A stretch of DNA of 8,099 nt, taken from positions 1 through 8,099 of the forward strand of contig JAADYY010000691.1 of assembly GCA_010092805.1 (NCBI GenBank), given 5' to 3'. A program made the translations under genes and the position numbers. Within the stretch, counting starts at the first letter, position 1. Each line of letters starts with the position of its first letter. The stretch comes from Chloroflexota bacterium. GTDB taxonomy: Bacteria; Chloroflexota; Anaerolineae; Aggregatilineales; Phototrophicaceae. Shown one piece after another: positions 6,372 through 8,099 of this stretch. The notes beneath the pieces are model-generated. The model was not told where the DNA came from and searched no databases. It saw only the letters and a program-made list of their open reading frames with translations.

Positions 6372-7649
6372 CTAATGGTGTTCAGCGTGTTCTTCGTCGC
6401 CGTGATGGGCTTCCATCGCCTGCACAGAGAACACCAACGTCAGCACGGCGAACACCAACGCCTGCACGCTGACGATAATCAACTCCAACCCGTAGAAAAT
6501 GACAGGCACCAGCAGCGCCACCAGGAACGACATCACCATCAGCAAAACGCCGCCCGCGAACAGGTTACCAAAGAGACGGAACGCCAGACTGATAATCTTG
6601 GAAAGCTCGGAGATGATCTCGAGCGCACCGACGATGACATCAATGACCCCAATCGGGTTGCGGGACGCATTCCCTACCGATGTCAGGGCGACGAACTTCT
6701 CGAAGTACGCCGGCCCCAGCGCCCACACACCGTAAATCTGCACCGTGACAATCGAGATGATCGCCAGCGCCAGCGTGAGGCTGAGGTCGGTGGCGGCACC
6801 ACGCACATACGGCGTCACCGCGTAGATGTACGGCTTGACATGGTCCGGCAGTTCCAACTCGGAAGCGCCGTTGGTCGCCAGGGTCGTTGCTGGATGGGTG
6901 GTGTTGGCGACAAGCTCAGACAGTTCAGCGTTACCTTCCGCCTCCAAACTGGCGGCCAGCACCTCGACCTGCTCACTGAGTTCCGCTTGTGGGGTGAATG
7001 CCGCCTCTTCAAGCTCACCGCGCCCGCCTTCTGGGCCGGCGTAGCCACCGTAGGTCGCTCGCTGGCATTCCAGCTCGGTATCGTACGTCGCGGTGTAGCC
7101 CACAAACAACGGATCTGGCACGTAGAGCGTCCAGGTATCCGCGACCGCGCCTTCGGCCTTGAAGTAGCCGGACTGCCCTGGGTACGCACAGTGCATCGTG
7201 CCCACCGCCTCGACACCGGGCAGCAGTTTCATCAGGTTGGCGGTGATCAGAAAGAAGAAGATCGTTGCGACCAGCGGCCACAACAGCGGTGCCGACCGCA
7301 GGCGGTCGCCGCCCAGACCGCGCATGAAGTTATAGAAGGTTTCGACCAGGATCTCAACCCAGGCCTGGAATCGGTTGGGGACTTCCTGCGTCCAGCCCTT
7401 CGAGACACGCCATGCCCCGAAGGCAAACGCCAGAATCAGGATGTCGGCCAGCACCGTCGCGATCAGGGTGTTGGTGAGGTTGAAGCCAGGCAGGAAATTA
7501 TAAACAACCACCTCGCCCGGCACTTCGATCACCGGCAGCGCGACCCCGAACCCACCGCCGGGCATCACGGCAAACGTGATCACCACACAGCCAACCGCTA
7601 CGGCCAAAACTACCAGAAGAATTAAGCAACCGCGCCCTTGTGCGCTCAC
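6372..7649 (-). CDS. atpB: ATP synthase subunit a with a large outer-loop insertion
   Basis: Subunit a is the static proton-channel subunit of Fo. Numbered from the GTG at 7649, the 425 residues contain an extra N-terminal hydrophobic helix (about 8-28), the canonical first helix (about 59-81), an amphipathic segment starting PNRFQAWVEI (91) and a second helix with PLVATIFFF and NLMKLLPG (to about 145). An insertion covers about 146-280. After it, ATDLSLTLALAI restarts the family pattern. The essential arginine is R358 in LAFRLFGNLFAGG, with Q396 in VSVQALVF. G367 and E389 replace the Glu/His pair of E. coli, a combination seen in other species. The insertion is rich in Glu, has Cys154 and Cys195 and should lie outside the membrane. 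The C-terminus is His-rich (HHGDEEHAEHH). E. coli subunit a has 271 residues. Confidence 0.93.
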   Translation of the reverse strand: MSAQGRGCLILLVVLAVAVGCVVITFAVMPGGGFGVALPVIEVPGEVVVYNFLPGFNLTNTLIATVLADILILAFAFGAWRVSKGWTQEVPNRFQAWVEILVETFYNFMRGLGGDRLRSAPLLWPLVATIFFFLITANLMKLLPGVEAVGTMHCAYPGQSGYFKAEGAVADTWTLYVPDPLFVGYTATYDTELECQRATYGGYAGPEGGRGELEEAAFTPQAELSEQVEVLAASLEAEGNAELSELVANTTHPATTLATNGASELELPDHVKPYIYAVTPYVRGAATDLSLTLALAIISIVTVQIYGVWALGPAYFEKFVALTSVGNASRNPIGVIDVIVGALEIISELSKIISLAFRLFGNLFAGGVLLMVMSFLVALLVPVIFYGLELIIVSVQALVFAVLTLVFSVQAMEAHHGDEEHAEHH

Positions 7650-7657
7650 GTCGCCCA

Positions 7658-7663
7658 CCTCCT
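7658..7663 (-). promoter_or_regulatory. Perfect Shine-Dalgarno site that sets the atpB start
   Basis: AGGAGG lies 8 bases upstream of the GTG at 7649. A GTG three codons earlier (7656-7658) overlaps this site and cannot use it, so the later GTG is the better start and the protein begins MSAQGRG. Confidence 0.75.
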
Positions 7664-7694
7664 GTCGTCCACCAAGACACTATCTATCAAGAAA

Positions 7695-8030
7695 CTACTC
7701 CTCCTCTGTTGGTGGTGCAGCATCACGTTCAGGCTGCGCTACGGTCGGGGTATTGGCCGCCCGCCACGGAGGGGCCGTTGGCTCGTCGCCCAACCGAATT
7801 TGGATCATCCTGACGGAACCGAACGCGATCCGCATCATCAGGTACAAACTGATTGGAATGCTGATAAGCAAAGCGCCAATCGTAAACGGGCCGCGCACCA
7901 CAAACTGCGCATCGAGCCATAAGCCGACCACGAGCGCAGCGAGCACCACAACGAGTGTGGCGCAGCCAGACAACCCGGCAATCGCTGCATACAGCAGGTT
8001 ATTAGCGCGAGACGCTTTACGACCGAACAC
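7695..8030 (-). CDS. AtpZ/AtpI family small membrane protein
   Basis: This 111-residue protein has two membrane helices (about 12-38 and 46-69) joined by a short loop. GLWLDAQF (36-43) followed by a Pro-Phe and a second helix fits the AtpZ/AtpI family, whose members precede atpB in many ATP synthase operons and are linked to c-ring assembly or Mg/Ca handling. The N-terminus is basic and the last 30 residues are a Pro/Ala/Glu-rich, probably disordered tail. The start is a GTG at 8030 with AGGTG close upstream. It is the first gene after the predicted operon promoter and ends 45 bases before the atpB start. Which of the two names fits better cannot be decided from such a short sequence, so no symbol is given. 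Confidence 0.8.
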   Translation of the reverse strand: MFGRKASRANNLLYAAIAGLSGCATLVVVLAALVVGLWLDAQFVVRGPFTIGALLISIPISLYLMMRIAFGSVRMIQIRLGDEPTAPPWRAANTPTVAQPERDAAPPTEEE

Positions 8031-8054
8031 TTTTCACCTAGCGCGTGTTAGCGA

Positions 8055-8082
8055 ATTTTATCACGAACGTCATCAATTGCAA
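8055..8082 (-). promoter_or_regulatory. Predicted sigma70-type promoter of the Fo operon
   Basis: On the minus strand TTGCAA (8077-8082) and TAAAAT (8055-8060) are separated by 16 bases, matching the -35 and -10 consensus at four and five of six positions. The site lies in the most AT-rich stretch of the window and would give a leader of roughly 20 bases before the GTG at 8030. The -10 box is identical to that of the glycan cluster promoter. Upstream sequence is cut by the window edge. Confidence 0.5.
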
Positions 8083-8099
8083 AAACTACGGGTGCAAAA

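Noticed and set aside
5397..7625. A 742-codon open frame on the plus strand, antisense to atpF, atpE and atpB
   Set aside because: It lies opposite three clearly recognised genes, and its product is rich in Ser, Arg, His and Gln with no recognisable domain. Long antisense frames arise easily from GC-rich codon bias. It has no coherent fold signal.

Overview
This is a GC-rich window of about 8.1 kb in which every supported gene lies on the minus strand. It looks like bacterial chromosome. The Fo-ATPase subunits, the unusual MurE motifs and the GC-rich codon use suggest Chloroflexota, possibly Anaerolineae. That assignment is an inference from protein features; no rRNA or other marker gene is present to confirm it. 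I see no mobile element, CRISPR array, tRNA or rRNA, and no stretch over 300 bases lacks a gene.

Layout in the direction of transcription, from high to low coordinates. (1) 8099-5114 is a membrane (Fo) ATP synthase operon. A promoter-like site is followed by a small AtpZ/AtpI-type protein, then atpB (subunit a), atpE (subunit c) and atpF (subunit b). The F1 genes that usually follow are absent. The operon stops at a perfect 13-bp inverted repeat (5061-5089) and the next gene is murE. (2) 5034-3490 is murE, the peptidoglycan ligase that adds the third amino acid of the stem peptide. (3) 3441-1 is an envelope glycan cluster with its own extended -10 promoter. It holds a family 2 glycosyltransferase, a polyprenyl-phosphate sugar-1-phosphate transferase that overlaps it, and a polytopic GT-C type glycosyltransferase that runs off the left edge.

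The ATP synthase genes are the most unusual part. The b subunit carries a C-terminal segment that reads as the C-terminal domain of the F1 delta subunit, without the delta N-terminal helical domain. It also has an N-terminal signal-like helix and a low-complexity Glu/Gly/Ala segment predicted to face outside. Subunit a has an extra N-terminal hydrophobic helix and an insertion of about 135 residues, rich in acidic residues and containing two cysteines, in the loop predicted on the same outer face. Together these suggest an Fo sector with an enlarged acidic outer surface and a partly fused peripheral stalk. Subunit c carries proton-type rather than sodium-type residues.

The glycan genes could work together. 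The sugar-1-phosphate transferase would load the first sugar on undecaprenyl phosphate at the inner membrane face, the GT2 enzyme would extend it from a nucleotide sugar, and the GT-C enzyme would transfer a sugar from a polyprenyl-linked donor on the outer face. The polymer itself cannot be predicted from this window.
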